From assembly GCF_001281525.1 (NCBI RefSeq), contig NZ_LGCI01000006.1, positions 151,558 through 215,557 on the forward strand: a DNA stretch of 64,000 bases, read 5' to 3'. Below, in pieces: positions 8,167 through 19,511 of the stretch; position 1 is the stretch's first letter, and each line of letters begins with the position of its first letter. The stretch comes from Lysinibacillus macroides. GTDB lineage: Bacteria > Bacillota > Bacilli > Bacillales_A > Planococcaceae. The notes under the pieces were generated by a model, which had not been told where the DNA came from, made no database searches, and saw nothing but the letters and a program-made list of their open reading frames with translations. The translations under genes were made by a program, and so were the position numbers.

Positions 8167-9417
8167 ATGAATAAAAAAATAATTGCTGTGCTTTTCCTAT
8201 GCTGTATGGTTACGTCTCTGATAGGATGCTCAAAAGCACTCAATATACTCCTTGAGGAAGAAGATACTACCACAGCAACATTTACGGATGATACAGAAAA
8301 TGAGGAGATAAAAAGGCCTGAGAGCAAAGCATTATCTACCGTTTTTTCACCCTCCGAGCTATTTTCCACCACATTATTTAAAGACGACCCAGCCTTACTA
8401 CAGTTTACGAAGAAGGTAGAAAAGCAGGTGGCAAAATTTGAGCAACACTTTGAAGTTCCTTATACAGGAAAGCTTAGCTTTGACGATTTTGAAGTACAGC
8501 TCAATGACTTAAATAGTCTACTTACCTTTGTCAATCCTTATACGGCTGGCTATTTCCTTAACTATGAATGGACAGCTTGGGAAACCAATGATGGCTATTT
8601 AGTAGAGCTGTCCATTGATTATTTAACAGATGCTAAGAAGGAGCAACAAGTGGACCAATATGTGGAAGCTTTTGCTGAGCAGCATATAGCGACTGGCATG
8701 GCTGATTTTGATCGCGTTAAAGTCATTAATGATTATATTGTTCGGCTAGCTACCTATACAGAAGAAGGATCGACAGAGGGACAAACGGCTTTTGAATTGA
8801 TAAATGAACAAACAGCGGTATGTCAGGCTTATGCATTGCTTGCTTATCGTCTATTACTAGCGGCTGATCTCAAAGCGAAATATATTTATGGCTATAGTGA
8901 GGATCAGCTACATGCTTGGAATTTAGTGAGTGTTGATGACAATTGGTATCATCTCGATACAACTTGGAATGATGTCGCCCCTGAGGAGCCCTATACCATT
9001 TCCTATGAATATTTTTTAGTGAATGATGAAAAACTCAGCCAAGATCATCTATGGGCGACTGAAAATTATTTTGCAGCTACTAGCAATGACTATGATTTTA
9101 TGCATGATATTTGGTATGCAGATACAATTGAGGATGTTATCTATTACAATAGTATTGAAGATAGTATGATTTATAGTTACGATCTTATAAAAAAGCAGCG
9201 TACACAAATTTCCGAAACAGCCTGTTATTATTTAGCTGCTACTAATAATGCGATTTATTGTAGTGATTATGATAATGCAGGTTATTTAACAAAAATTAAT
9301 GTTGAAGATGGCTCAGAGGAAATATTATACGAAGATGAGGTACTTAACTTATACATTCATGAGGGTATTTTATATTATGAAACACTAGACGGTTTAGAGC
9401 ATCAGCAAAAGTTATAA
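8167..9417 (+). CDS. Lipoprotein with transglutaminase-like domain
   Basis: 416-residue exported lipoprotein. A signal peptide ends in the lipobox L-I-G-C (Cys21), so the protein should be anchored outside the membrane. Residues about 155-275 form a transglutaminase-like core with Cys219 (TAVCQAYALL), His249 (LHAWNLV) and Asp264 (YHLDTTWND), the full papain-like triad. The C-terminal 100 residues carry repeated YY/IY-rich strands (DVIYYNS, AIYCSDYDN, GILYYETL) like a DUF5050 partial propeller. The family may act as a peptidase or cross-linker at the cell wall; the substrate is unknown. GGGGGAT precedes the ATG. It stands alone between secG and a mobile element. Confidence 0.85.
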   Translation: MNKKIIAVLFLCCMVTSLIGCSKALNILLEEEDTTTATFTDDTENEEIKRPESKALSTVFSPSELFSTTLFKDDPALLQFTKKVEKQVAKFEQHFEVPYTGKLSFDDFEVQLNDLNSLLTFVNPYTAGYFLNYEWTAWETNDGYLVELSIDYLTDAKKEQQVDQYVEAFAEQHIATGMADFDRVKVINDYIVRLATYTEEGSTEGQTAFELINEQTAVCQAYALLAYRLLLAADLKAKYIYGYSEDQLHAWNLVSVDDNWYHLDTTWNDVAPEEPYTISYEYFLVNDEKLSQDHLWATENYFAATSNDYDFMHDIWYADTIEDVIYYNSIEDSMIYSYDLIKKQRTQISETACYYLAATNNAIYCSDYDNAGYLTKINVEDGSEEILYEDEVLNLYIHEGILYYETLDGLEHQQKL

Positions 9418-9424
9418 TATATCC

Positions 9425-9468
9425 AGAGAATCTGCGTGATTTCCTCCCAGATTCTATACCCCTTTTTA
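9425..9468 (+). terminator. Weak terminator after the lipoprotein gene
   Basis: AGAATCTG (9427-9434) pairs with CAGATTCT (9448-9455), followed by ACCCCTTTTTATTT. Confidence 0.55.
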
Positions 9469-9724
9469 TTTACAATATTACCATCCTTTATTAACAATGG
9501 TTTAACGGTAGCTTCACAATCCTCCTTTACACTTACAGATGAATTCACTTTAAGCCCAGTGGTGAAATGTCAACCATAAAAAACATCAAAATTGGAAATT
9601 CCTAAGTGCGAAAGCTTATTCATCGCCACTTTAAGGCGCACTCAAATAAACCTCACGTTTTCCAACTTAAAAAGTTAAAAAATGGAAGTTGCAAATTAAC
9701 TAAAGAAAAGCGAGAAAGTGTTCG
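9469..9724. other. Non-coding flank that should contain the 3' end of the IS110 element
   Basis: No gene is evident. The sequence is AT-rich with short self-complementary bits around 9655-9695 (CCAACTT, AAAAAGTT, GGAAGTTG). IS110 elements lack clear terminal inverted repeats, so the element boundary cannot be fixed from one copy. Confidence 0.4.
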
Positions 9725-10963
9725 TTATTCTCTCCTTTCTTCTTTGGGCGTGTACAGCTGTTTCGTGCGTAGTAGCGAATGCACGAGCCGTACAAGTTTT
9801 CTAGCGGTTAAGACGAGAGCGCGTTTGTGTTGATGCTTGGTTACTTCTTGATATTTCTTTTGATAAAAGGCTTTATATTCGGTGTCATGTTTTCGTATGG
9901 CGTCTGAAGCTTGTACAAGATAATAGCGTAAATACTTATTGCCGGTTCGCATCCGACTGGTGTTTTCAGACTCATATTCACCTGATTGATGCTGTGTCCA
10001 TACGAAACCTGCGTATTTCGCTAAAGCGTGGTGATCATCAAAACGATGGATATCGCCAATCTCTGCGATTAAGCCCGCTGCGTACACGGGACCGATGCCT
10101 TTTACTGATGTTAATGTTTGCGGAATACCTTTCATCATGCGTTCGATTTCTTTATCTAAACGCTTTACTTGGGTTTCCATGTGCTGAATCGTGCTCAGAA
10201 TGACTGATAAAGAAAGATTGACGGGATCCGCCATCACTTTATCTAAACGATAGGAATTGCGAGCGAGCTGCTTGAGATATTTCGCCATCTCCTCTGGCGC
10301 CACAAAACGATTTTTGCCTTTCTCTTGTAGGAACTCTACGAGCTCCTCTAAAGGCATATCGGCAATGATACCTGGATCTAGTTCTTCTATCACCGCGACA
10401 CTTGTCGCACCGAATGTATCGGAGAACGGATTATCTTGGCGTAAGCCACTAAATTTTAAGTACAGTTGATTTAACATGTATGTTTTATTACGGGCAATTT
10501 CATGGACTAAATGGAAGCGCGTGCGTGTTAATCGACGAAGTGCATCGTAAATTAAGGTTTCTTGCATTTCATGTGGCAATCGTCCAAAGCGTAGATGATC
10601 CGCAATAACCCAGGCGTCTATTTTGTCGTTTTTCGGTAACATATCATAGCCCTTCTTAAAACGGGAAACTTTACGTGCGTTGAGCATATAAATCGCTGTT
10701 TGAAGATGTGGTACTACTTTCTTACATTGTGCTTTTAAGTAATGGGCAAGGTGCCAACTATATTGATCCGTGGCTTCCATCCCAATTTTTAATTGATCTG
10801 TTTGATTTTTTTCCGCTGTTCGTATAATTTTTTGAATCAAGGTGTCCGCACCTTCTACATCATTTCGAACAGAAAAATCAGCGAGTGTGTGACCCTCTCC
10901 ATGCATGAAATGGACATGATGGGAGCGCAAACTCACGTCAATACCGACTAGCATTTGTGACAT
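9725..10963 (-). CDS. IS110-family transposase (DEDD recombinase)
   Basis: 412-residue recombinase. The N-terminal RuvC-like DEDD domain shows GIDVSLRSHH (Asp9), KIGMEATDQYSWHL (Glu near 60) and PKNDKIDAWVIADHL (two Asp near 115). The C-terminal transposase_20 domain shows the helix-hairpin-helix LTSVKGIGPVYAAGLIAEIG and a region with YESENTSRMRTGNKYLR that should carry the catalytic Ser. IS110 enzymes recombine circular double-strand intermediates guided by an element-encoded bridge RNA (established for IS621). Start at the ATG at 10963, 6 bases after AGGAGGTGA. The frame is intact and possibly active. It lies between two unrelated host genes. Confidence 0.93.
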   Translation of the reverse strand: MSQMLVGIDVSLRSHHVHFMHGEGHTLADFSVRNDVEGADTLIQKIIRTAEKNQTDQLKIGMEATDQYSWHLAHYLKAQCKKVVPHLQTAIYMLNARKVSRFKKGYDMLPKNDKIDAWVIADHLRFGRLPHEMQETLIYDALRRLTRTRFHLVHEIARNKTYMLNQLYLKFSGLRQDNPFSDTFGATSVAVIEELDPGIIADMPLEELVEFLQEKGKNRFVAPEEMAKYLKQLARNSYRLDKVMADPVNLSLSVILSTIQHMETQVKRLDKEIERMMKGIPQTLTSVKGIGPVYAAGLIAEIGDIHRFDDHHALAKYAGFVWTQHQSGEYESENTSRMRTGNKYLRYYLVQASDAIRKHDTEYKAFYQKKYQEVTKHQHKRALVLTARKLVRLVHSLLRTKQLYTPKEERRE

Positions 10964-11400
10964 GCCAATCACCTCCTAAAGGGGGAATTAATCAAGATAC
11001 ACGCAGACCTGGGTGCCCAGTCGAATCATCGATGTCTGCCTCGTGATGAGCAATCGCATGGAGAAGACCATAATTGAGCGCTACACTCTCTTCAATCATT
11101 GCGTCGCAGCCAGTGGTTAGACCTTCCATAATGAACGATGGGTAGCAGGCTTATGAAGCAGTACACATGCGTGTCCGCAAGGAGGAAAAGCTATTTCCTG
11201 CGAATACCTTGTCCGTTCCATTGTCTCATGGGCACAGTCTGAGTGAAATAAAAGTTGTCATAAAAAAGGACGAAGTACTGAAATGGAGCCTCCTCCATCC
11301 TTCGCCCTTGTGCTATAAAATTGGGTTAAAAAAGTGTATGACAAATAAACAGGCAAGCACCTGTGAGCAATACTTTAAGAAAAGATGATAAATAATGAAA
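10964..11400 (-). ncRNA. Candidate IS110 bridge-RNA region (5' non-coding end of the element)
   Basis: About 430 bases upstream of the transposase have no gene but are rich in foldable sequence: GCAGAC (11003-11008) pairs with GTCTGC (11034-11039) enclosing TGGG-TG-CCCA; further left-to-right, CGAAG ... ATGGAG-CCTC-CTCCAT ... CTTCG at about 11271-11303 makes another hairpin. In IS110-group elements the bridge RNA is encoded exactly here, upstream of the transposase. The RNA ends, loops and element boundary are not established from this single copy; the assignment is inference from position and structure. Confidence 0.45.
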
Positions 11401-11414
11401 ATAGTGATTTCCTT

Positions 11415-11584
11415 TTGGCTCCCTCGGTCAAACCAGGGGCAAACAGGTAAAACATAAAACAGGAGTGAGGGAGCCAATTGGCGACCACTTCCTATAGGAA
11501 ATCCAACAGATCCTCCAGCTGTCCGGATCAACTGGAAATTCTATCGGAAAGAGCTCTTACTACTAATATACGAGGAGGATAATT
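11415..11584 (+). promoter_or_regulatory. Structured untranslated leader of the alkaline phosphatase gene
   Basis: TTGGCTCCCTC (11415-11425) and GAGGGAGCCAA (11467-11477) make a perfect 11-bp stem enclosing 41 bases; a TTCCTATAGGAA palindrome at 11489-11500 and a GATCC/GGATC pair around 11509-11528 follow. The ribosome site GAGGAGG comes after. I do not recognise a known riboswitch. It could be an attenuator, an operator, or a boundary scar of the neighbouring element. Confidence 0.4.
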
Positions 11585-13267
11585 ATGAACTACACAAAAA
11601 AATGGACTTCATTGTTTTTAGCAAGTGCAGTGACTTTATCTGCAGTTAGTATCCCACAACAAGAGGTGCAAGCTGCTGAAGGGGAAAAGCCAACAAATGT
11701 TATTATGCTTGTAATGGATGGCAGCAGTAATAATGCTGTAACCCTTTCTCGTTGGTATAAAGGCGAAGACTTAGCAATGGACGAAATTTTATCAGGTGCT
11801 GTGCGTACATACTCAGCAGAATCAGCAATTACAGACTCTGCGCCTGCCGCTACAGCATTAGCAACTGGTCATAAATCAAATGATAAATATATAGGTGTAT
11901 TACCCTCTGTAGTGAATTCACCTGGATTGACGCAAATTGCACAAGAGGATGCTTTTAGACCTGTTGCAAATGTTTTAGAGGGAGCAAAGCAGCAAGGAAA
12001 AGCAACAGGCTTAATTGCTACCTCTGAAATTCAACATGCAACACCAGCAGGTTTTTCAGCACATGCTACAAATAGAAGTCAATATGACGATATTGCTGAG
12101 CAACAAGTTTATCAAAATATCGATGTTGTTTTAGGTGGTGGCTTAGATTCATTAATACCTGGTGAGCTAAGTGATGAAACATCTGCCTTCAAATTAGGCT
12201 CAGTGAAAAATGCTCGTAAAGATGGTGAAAATTTGCTAAATGTTTTACAACAAAAGAACTATCATTTTGTCCAAACACGCGATGAATTATTAAATACAAA
12301 CGCCTCTAAAATTTGGGGTAGCTTTGCACCAAGTGATCTAGCTTACGACTTTGACCGTACAACCACAAGGCCTTCTGAGCCCACATTAGCTGAAATGACA
12401 AATAAAGCAATTAATACACTGAAAAAGGATGAAGATGGCTTCTTCCTATTTGTTGAAGGCAGTAAGGTAGACTGGGCGGCACATGCCAGCGATACGATTG
12501 GTATGATTAGTGATATTTTATCGTTTGATGATGCTGTCAAGGAGGCAGTTGATTTTGCGAAGGAAGATGGCAACACCCTTGTTATTGCTGTAACAGACCA
12601 TGGCAATAGCGGCATTACAATGGGGAATGCTAACACCACAAGCACTTACTCGAGCATCCCAGTTTCTTCCTATATTGATCCATTGAAAAAGGCATCTATG
12701 ACAATTGAAGGTGCACTAAGCCAATTAAAAGAGGATCGTTCTAATTTAGTAGAAGTTGCAACACTTTATGGATTAGATGCATTAACGGAGGACGAGCTAG
12801 CTACATTGCAATCCGCTGAAAACCTAGGCAATGCAATGGTTAAAATGCTTGCAAATCGTGCTAATATTGGCTTTACAACAGGTGGACATACAGGTGATGA
12901 TGTGTTCTTATATTCATTCGGACCTACTAAAGTAACAGGACTGGTAGAGAATACGGATTTAGCCCATGCTATGGCGCAATTTATGGGCTTTGACTTAAAT
13001 ACATTAACAAATGATTTATATGTACCAGCAACAAAGGCTTTAACAGAAAAAGGCTTTATAACAAAAATTGATTTAGCTGATAAGGAAAATCCAGTATTTG
13101 TGGCACAAAAAGCAGATATTACAGTCAAAATTCCTGTTAACAAAAATACAATGAGCTATGAGCAAGCTTCTACAAATACAGCAAAAACGCATATATTTGA
13201 CACTATCAATGTCTATAATGGCACTGAATTTTATGTATCAAAAAAACTTTTACAAGCAATTAACTAA
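11585..13267 (+). CDS. Secreted alkaline phosphatase
   Basis: 560-residue PhoA-superfamily enzyme that releases phosphate from organic esters outside the cell. Signal peptide about 1-31 with a likely cut after VQAAE or nearby. Metal and active-site motifs: Asp45 in IMLVMDGSS, the nucleophile Ser85 in ITDSAPAATALATGHKSND, VEGSKVDWAAHASD near 290, AVTDHGNSG near 335 and GGHTGDD near 435. The ATG follows CGAGGAGG. Members are often induced by phosphate starvation, but I could not identify a PhoP box. The unusual leader upstream may regulate it. It ends with a strong terminator. Confidence 0.93.
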   Translation: MNYTKKWTSLFLASAVTLSAVSIPQQEVQAAEGEKPTNVIMLVMDGSSNNAVTLSRWYKGEDLAMDEILSGAVRTYSAESAITDSAPAATALATGHKSNDKYIGVLPSVVNSPGLTQIAQEDAFRPVANVLEGAKQQGKATGLIATSEIQHATPAGFSAHATNRSQYDDIAEQQVYQNIDVVLGGGLDSLIPGELSDETSAFKLGSVKNARKDGENLLNVLQQKNYHFVQTRDELLNTNASKIWGSFAPSDLAYDFDRTTTRPSEPTLAEMTNKAINTLKKDEDGFFLFVEGSKVDWAAHASDTIGMISDILSFDDAVKEAVDFAKEDGNTLVIAVTDHGNSGITMGNANTTSTYSSIPVSSYIDPLKKASMTIEGALSQLKEDRSNLVEVATLYGLDALTEDELATLQSAENLGNAMVKMLANRANIGFTTGGHTGDDVFLYSFGPTKVTGLVENTDLAHAMAQFMGFDLNTLTNDLYVPATKALTEKGFITKIDLADKENPVFVAQKADITVKIPVNKNTMSYEQASTNTAKTHIFDTINVYNGTEFYVSKKLLQAIN

Positions 13268-13273
13268 AACTAT

Positions 13274-13312
13274 AGGCGTATCTGAAAGTCGCATTTCAGA
13301 TACGCCTTTTTT
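13274..13312 (+). terminator. Terminator of the alkaline phosphatase gene
   Basis: AGGCGTATCTGAAA pairs with TTTCAGATACGCCT and is followed by TTTTTT; the stem is nearly perfect over 14 bp. Confidence 0.9.
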
Positions 13313-13482
13313 GATCACTTGTCCCTTACTTTTGAGCGGAGTTCTTCTTTTTTTGATCACTTACTGTTCGTTTTGAGCGAAATTTCTCTTTTTTGATCAC
13401 TTGCTCCTCGTTTTTGAGCGAAGTTTCTCTTTTTTGATCATTTGAATCCTTACCTTTGACCGAAGCCCACCCTTTTTTGATC
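13305..13482. repeat. 41-bp minisatellite between convergent genes
   Basis: TTTTTTGATC recurs with GATC at 13313, 13355, 13395, 13436 and 13479, spacings 42, 40, 41 and 43. Each unit also contains a conserved TTTTGAGCGAA-like block about 20 bases in. Four units fill the whole space between the phosphatase terminator and the end of the chemoreceptor gene. The first unit starts in the terminator's T run. Confidence 0.88.
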
Positions 13483-14303
13483 TAGCGCAATATTCCTTTC
13501 ACATAAAGTTCCACTTGTCCACTTATTTCACTTAATGTTTCGATGGCCTCGCTAAATTGTTGAACAAGCTCAGCCTGCTCATTGGAGGCTGATTCAATTT
13601 GCTCCATGCTTTCCATAAGTGCATGCACATTACTTGTAATGGTTTTAAGAGAGGCTTCGATTTGCTCTGTCGCTGTGGCTGTTTCATTTGAAAGCTTACG
13701 AACTTCCTGTGCGACAATATTAAATCCTGCACCATATTGCCCCGCACGTGCTGCTTCTATTGAGGCATTTAAGCCAAGTAAATTCGTTTGTCTCGAAATG
13801 GATTTAATAAAATCTGTAATCTCATTAGAGCGTGAAGAGTTTTCCAAGGCATGGCGAGATTTTTCAGTAATGGTTTCGCTTGTTGCGGATAATTCTTCTG
13901 AATGTGCCGCGATGGTATGTACTTTTAATTGCAGCCCTCGAATCGTAGTTTGGAGGTTGTCCATAAAGTTTTCTACTTTTTCCTGCGCATCGTTTGGAAA
14001 GAGCAAGCTTAAGACAGCAACAACTTTACCTTTTTCACGAATAGGATAAAGCTCTGTATGCATTGGAACACCAAAATACTCTTTTGGAATATCCCGTTTT
14101 AAAATTTCACCTTTCGTAACACTGCGAAAATCAGGTGTATCCTCAATAATCGTGCCGACCTGTAAATTCGTTTTCACTTTTGTTCCCTCTAACACAAAGA
14201 GAACCTTTCTTTCCTCCGCGCTATTGATGGTTAACGCTATTTCTTTGTTAAAAATCTCATGAAAAATCGGTAAAGTTTCCTTTAATGATTGAATAATGTC
14301 CAT
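13482..14303 (-). CDS. Soluble methyl-accepting chemotaxis-type sensor
   Basis: 273-residue cytoplasmic receptor without membrane segments. Residues 1-110 form a sensor domain with LFVLEGTKV and PMHTELYPIREKGKVVAVLSLLF, PAS-like in appearance. Residues about 125-270 are the MCP signalling coiled coil with the hairpin tip ISRQTNLLGLNASIEAARAG that contacts CheA/CheW. It resembles Bacillus YfmS in length and layout. The ATG at 14303 is preceded by AAGGAGA at the right distance; an upstream TTG is less likely. Ligand unknown. The gene ends at the minisatellite and has its own position between eno and the phosphatase. Confidence 0.88.
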   Translation of the reverse strand: MDIIQSLKETLPIFHEIFNKEIALTINSAEERKVLFVLEGTKVKTNLQVGTIIEDTPDFRSVTKGEILKRDIPKEYFGVPMHTELYPIREKGKVVAVLSLLFPNDAQEKVENFMDNLQTTIRGLQLKVHTIAAHSEELSATSETITEKSRHALENSSRSNEITDFIKSISRQTNLLGLNASIEAARAGQYGAGFNIVAQEVRKLSNETATATEQIEASLKTITSNVHALMESMEQIESASNEQAELVQQFSEAIETLSEISGQVELYVKGILR

Positions 14304-14371
14304 AGCCAATCTCCTTCCACTTTTTCTTCATTATACGCGAATAAATAAAGGGGACGTTACTATTTTCCAAA

Positions 14372-14406
14372 TAAAAAATTGCCCCAAAGGCTTTGAGGCA
14401 ATTTTC
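14372..14406 (-). terminator. Terminator of the glycolytic operon after eno
   Basis: AAATTGCCTCAAAGC/GCTTTGGGGCAATTT hairpin (with one mismatch region) followed by T-rich sequence on the minus strand. Confidence 0.85.
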
Positions 14407-14418
14407 ATCAATTATTTA

Positions 14419-17247
<2,829 letters not shown>

Positions 17248-17255
<8 letters not shown>

Positions 17256-18009
17256 TTGCTGCCGCCTCCAATAATGTTAAATAAGATTCTGGCTGTAAGC
17301 TTGCTCCACCAACTAAAGCACCATCAATATGCTCTTTCGATAAAAGCTCCTGAATGTTATCAGGCTTCACACTACCGCCATATTGAATGCGCACAGCATT
17401 CGCAGTTTCAGCATTATATAGCTCCTCGATTACTGCTCGAATCGCTCCACATACTTGGTTTGCATCGTCTGCTGTAGCAGTTTTACCAGTACCAATCGCC
17501 CAAATCGGTTCATATGCAATGACCATATGCTCTACTTGCTGTGCTTCAAACCTAGCAAGTGCTGCTTTAATTTGACCAGCAACTTTTTGCTCTGTTGTGC
17601 CAGCTTCACGTTCCTCTAGCGTTTCACCACAGCAAATAATTGGTACAATATTATGTGCAAGTGCTGCTGCTACCTTTTTATTAATCGCTTCATCTGTTTC
17701 ATTGTAGTATTCGCGACGTTCTGAGTGTCCTAAAATGACATAGTCAACCTCTACACTTGCTAGCTGGGCTGGGCTAATTTCACCAGTAAAGGCACCTTCA
17801 TTTTCATAGTGCATTGTTTGTGCACCGATTGCTAGCTCTGACTCACTAGCAACTTGCACAAGTGTAGGTAGGTAAAGAGCTGGTGCGCAAACAACAGCAT
17901 CTACTTTATCATTCGAAGGAAGCTTATCCTGTACTGCATCTACAAATTGAATAGCTTCTTCAAATGTTTTAAACATTTTCCAGTTACCTGCAATAATTGG
18001 TTTACGCAT
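17248..18009 (-). CDS. tpiA: Triosephosphate isomerase
   Basis: 253 residues, TIM barrel; interconverts dihydroxyacetone phosphate and glyceraldehyde 3-phosphate. GNWKMFKT near residue 8, catalytic His in VILGHSERR near 95, Glu in [11 protein letters not shown] near 168, and GGSVKPDN and [10 protein letters not shown] phosphate loops near the C-terminus. Lies 28 bases after pgk in the same operon. Confidence 0.98.
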
Positions 18010-18037
18010 TGTTTTGCCTCCGAATTTTTTATTTGGC

Positions 18038-19222
18038 TTATTTATCGTTTAGTGCAATAATCCCTGGAAGCTCTTTACCTTCCATTAATTCTAGGGAAGC
18101 CCCGCCACCTGTAGAAATATGATCCATTTGATCGGCTACTGCAAATTTTTCAACAGCAGCGGCTGAATCGCCACCCCCAATTACTGTGTAGCCTGCTGTT
18201 GCTGCCATTGCATCAGCAACTGTTTTTGTGCCGTTTGCAAACTTATCTATTTCAAAGACACCCATTGGTCCATTCCAAATAATTAGCTTAGAGTTTTGAA
18301 TAACATCTGCAAAGTGAGCAGCAGTTTTAGGTCCAATATCAAGTCCCATCCAATCAGCTGGAATAGCGTCTATATCGACAACTTGCGTTTCGGCATCTTG
18401 TGAAAATTCATTTGCTACAACCGCATCGATTGGCATATGTAGTTGTACGCCTTTTGCTTGTGCTTTATCAATAAAGGATTTTGCTAACTCAATTTTATCT
18501 TCCTCTAACAAAGATTTACCAATATCATAACCTTGTGCCTTGATGAATGTATACGATAAGCCACCACCAATAATTAAGTGATCTACTTTTTCTAAGAGGT
18601 TCTCAATAACACCGATTTTATCCTTTACTTTGGCTCCTCCAATAATTGCTGTAAATGGACGCTCAGGGTTTGACAATGCTTTGCCAAGTACATCTAACTC
18701 CTTTTGCATAAGGAAGCCTGAGACTGCTGGAATATGCTTAGCAATTCCTTCAGTAGAAGCATGTGCACGGTGAGCTGCACCGAAAGCATCGTTGACATAG
18801 ATATCAGCTAGTTGTGCAAATTGCTGTGCTAATGCTGGATCATTTTTTTCCTCACCTGCATGGAAGCGCACGTTTTCAAGTAACACAATGTCACCATTTT
18901 GCATATTGGCAATCGCTTGCTCTACCTCTTGTCCAATTGATTCATCCAGCTTTGTCACAGGCTTACCGATTAACTCAGCTAAGCGGATACCAACGGCTGT
19001 TAAGCGCATACCCTCTTTTACTTCACCCTTTGGACGACCTAAGTGTGAGGCTAAAATCACTTTAGCACCTTGCTCTACTAAATACTCAATTGTAGGGATT
19101 GCTGCACGAATACGTGTTTCATCCGTAATAGTGCCGTCTGCCATCGGTACATTAAAATCTACACGCACAAAAACGCGTTGACCTTTTACATCAATATCTG
19201 TCATTGTCTTCTTATTTAACAT
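18038..19222 (-). CDS. pgk: Phosphoglycerate kinase
   Basis: 394 residues; transfers phosphate from 1,3-bisphosphoglycerate to [40 protein letters not shown] and the ATP-site [12 protein letters not shown] and [13 protein letters not shown] are all present. First gene of pgk-tpiA-gpmI-eno; a promoter lies directly upstream, separated from gap by the gap terminator. GGGAG precedes the ATG at 19222. Confidence 0.98.
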   Translation of the reverse strand: MLNKKTMTDIDVKGQRVFVRVDFNVPMADGTITDETRIRAAIPTIEYLVEQGAKVILASHLGRPKGEVKEGMRLTAVGIRLAELIGKPVTKLDESIGQEVEQAIANMQNGDIVLLENVRFHAGEEKNDPALAQQFAQLADIYVNDAFGAAHRAHASTEGIAKHIPAVSGFLMQKELDVLGKALSNPERPFTAIIGGAKVKDKIGVIENLLEKVDHLIIGGGLSYTFIKAQGYDIGKSLLEEDKIELAKSFIDKAQAKGVQLHMPIDAVVANEFSQDAETQVVDIDAIPADWMGLDIGPKTAAHFADVIQNSKLIIWNGPMGVFEIDKFANGTKTVADAMAATAGYTVIGGGDSAAAVEKFAVADQMDHISTGGGASLELMEGKELPGIIALNDK

Positions 19223-19253
19223 GAAGAAACTCCCTTCAAAGCTTGTTAGTGTT

Positions 19254-19283
19254 TTATCAAGGTATTTTTTGGTACATTGTCAA
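19254..19283 (-). promoter_or_regulatory. Promoter of pgk-tpiA-gpmI-eno
   Basis: Consensus TTGACA (19283-19278), 18-base spacer, TGATAA (19259-19254) on the minus strand, 31 bases before the pgk ATG. This lets the lower glycolytic genes be made without CggR control. Confidence 0.65.
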
Positions 19284-19370
19284 AAAGTAACGTCAATCTC
19301 CAGCTTTTGATCATGAACCCTTATACTTGCTTTTATAGTAGCAAAAGTTACGATTGATGTCTTGTAATTA

Positions 19371-19410
19371 CTAAAAAGGGAGTAAGGGTAAATTCCCTTA
19401 CTCCCTTTAC
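19371..19410 (-). terminator. Terminator between gap and pgk
   Basis: AAAGGGAGTAAGGG pairs with CCCTTACTCCCTTT (14 bp); the minus-strand transcript continues with TTTTTAG. The stem is symmetrical. Confidence 0.88.
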
Positions 19411-19511
19411 CCTTGTATATTATATCGATTAGATATTATAAAGGCTATACTTTTTGTACATAAAAGTAGTATTATGTCACACTTATTGCGAAAAGTGTTG
19501 AAATGTGATGC

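Noticed and set aside
9606-9833. 75-codon frame at the end of the IS110 gene
   Set aside because: Mostly antisense to the transposase, no ribosome site.
10973-11200. Terminal inverted repeats of the IS110 element
   Set aside because: IS110 elements lack them and I found no pair around the gene; boundaries left open.
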